Below are positions 63,154 to 64,000 of a stretch of 64,000 nucleotides of DNA, one piece after another. The DNA comes from Marimonas arenosa (GTDB taxonomy: Bacteria > Pseudomonadota > Alphaproteobacteria > Rhodobacterales > Rhodobacteraceae): assembly GCF_030848945.1 (NCBI RefSeq), contig NZ_JANHAX010000003.1, forward strand, positions 372,001-436,000, given 5' to 3'. Made by a program: the position numbers and the translations under genes. The notes under the pieces were generated by a model, which saw only the letters and a program-made list of their open reading frames with translations, ran no database searches and was not told the DNA's origin. How positions within the stretch are numbered: the first letter of the stretch is position 1; each line of letters begins with the position of its first letter.

Positions 63154-64000
63154 TTACTTCTTCTTCCCGAACCCGCTGAGACCCGGGGGCAGCGCCATGC
63201 CGCCGCCGCCCAAGCCGGGCAACCCGCCGCCCTTGCCGAGCTGCTTGGCGGCCTGTTCCAGCGCTTGCTGGTCCATGCCTTCGGCCATGTCCTTGGGCAG
63301 TCCGCCCTTGCCGAACATGCCCTTCATGGCCTGTTTCAGCATGCCGCCTTTGCCCATGCGGCCCATCTTTTTCATCATGTCGCCCATCTGGCGCTGCATC
63401 TTCAGAAGCTTGTTGAGATCGCTGACCTCGAGCCCGGCGCCCTTGGCGATGCGTTTCTTGCGGCTGGCCTGAAGGATCTGGGGATTGGCGCGTTCGATCT
63501 TGGTCATCGAATTGATCAGCGCGATCTGTTGTTTCAGGATGCTGTCGTCAAATCCGGCCTGTTCGACCTGTTTGGCCATTTTGCCCATACCGGGCATCAT
63601 GCCCATCACGCCTTCCATGCCGCCCATCTTCATCATCTGTTCGAGCTGCATCTTCAGATCGTTCATGTTGAAGCGGCCCTTCTGGAAGCGCTTCATCATG
63701 CGTTCGGCCTGTTCGGCCTCGATGGTTTCCTGGGCCTTTTCCACCAAGCTGACGATATCGCCCATGCCGAGGATACGGCCGGCGATGCGCTCGGGCTCGA
63801 AGGTTTCCAGTGCGTCCATCTTTTCGCCAAGGCCGACAAAGCGGATCGGCTTGCCGGTCACCGCGCGCATCGACAGCGCGGCACCGCCGCGGCCGTCGCC
63901 GTCCATCCGGGTGAGCACGACTCCGGAAATGCCGATCTTGTCGTCGAACTCTTGTGCCACTTCGACGGCGACCTGGCCGGTGAGGCCGTCGACCACCAGA
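63154..64000 (-). CDS. ffh: Signal recognition particle protein Ffh (C-terminal part)
   Basis: The visible 280-odd residues run off the window edge at 64000. They include the end of the GTPase G-domain (VLTRMDGDGRGGAALS, with the TKxDG-type motif and GKPIRFVGLGEK) and the methionine-rich M-domain (RFNMNDLKMQLEQM, MGGMEGVMGMMPGM) that binds signal peptides and 4.5S RNA. The tail is glycine/lysine-rich, ending GFGKKK. Ffh targets nascent inner-membrane proteins. The genes downstream are co-oriented. Confidence 0.96.
   Translation of the reverse strand, partial: LVVDGLTGQVAVEVAQEFDDKIGISGVVLTRMDGDGRGGAALSMRAVTGKPIRFVGLGEKMDALETFEPERIAGRILGMGDIVSLVEKAQETIEAEQAERMMKRFQKGRFNMNDLKMQLEQMMKMGGMEGVMGMMPGMGKMAKQVEQAGFDDSILKQQIALINSMTKIERANPQILQASRKKRIAKGAGLEVSDLNKLLKMQRQMGDMMKKMGRMGKGGMLKQAMKGMFGKGGLPKDMAEGMDQQALEQAAKQLGKGGGLPGLGGGGMALPPGLSGFGKKK

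Overview
This GC-rich window reads as the chromosome of a marine alphaproteobacterium of the order Rhodobacterales (Roseobacter-type Rhodobacteraceae). The main clues are the glnK-amtB pair, the ffh / rpsP / rimM block with a long acidic tail on S16, small families typical of this order (DUF3775, DUF5765, FemAB-like COG3146), a split saccharopine lysine pathway, RTX proteins with a type I exporter, and a PHA synthase. This assignment is inferred from protein families, not from a database search. I found no rRNA operon, prophage, transposase, plasmid gene or CRISPR array.

Layout. 0-3.5 kb: a frameshifted flavodoxin-like gene, pterin dehydratase, a FemAB-like protein, GDPD and RidA, all on the minus strand. 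3.5-6.6 kb: type I secretion adaptor and ABC exporter. 6.8-8.2 kb: mlaA-mlaC lipid trafficking. 8.3-10.4 kb: a class A penicillin-binding protein. 10.7-12.4 kb: glnK-amtB. 12.4-17.0 kb: rhodanese, mutL-rmuC, a DUF3775 protein and a small secreted protein. 17.1-20.0 kb: two saccharopine dehydrogenase genes and a histidine phosphatase. 20.3-24.8 kb: a stand-alone formate dehydrogenase alpha chain, a hotdog thioesterase and an M20 amidohydrolase, closed by a strong terminator. 24.9-28.6 kb: two small membrane proteins and a two-component system. 28.8-29.7 kb: an atypical cation diffusion facilitator.

29.8-39.4 kb is the most system-like segment. It holds a long-chain-type acyl-CoA ligase, a complete branched-chain-amino-acid-type ABC importer (ATPase, permease, a small membrane protein, permease, binding protein, ATPase) and a PaaK-like CoA ligase. 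A divergent gene of unknown function with two copies of one domain lies inside it. The layout suggests uptake and CoA activation of a carboxylic acid; the substrate is unknown.

39.5-47.7 kb: a caspase-fold protein that has lost its catalytic dyad, phaC, rpmJ, tRNA-Val(GAC), N-formylglutamate amidohydrolase, an RraA-family protein, DNA polymerase IV and an SPFH/NfeD pair. 48-57 kb: two RTX calcium-binding proteins around membrane proteins, pyrF and clpB. The clpB upstream region carries a sigma-32-like promoter, two inverted repeats and a DnaA-box-like site. 57.4-64 kb: DUF302, an FMN glutamate-synthase-like protein, a sulfotransferase-like protein, and then rimM, rpsP, chorismate mutase, three GNAT-related genes (one internally deleted) and the C-terminal part of ffh.

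Most genes are ordinary core or accessory metabolism. The best leads are the importer/ligase cluster with its duplicated-domain protein, the degenerate caspase protein, the histidine-free CDF transporter, the clpB upstream architecture and the frameshifted flavodoxin.
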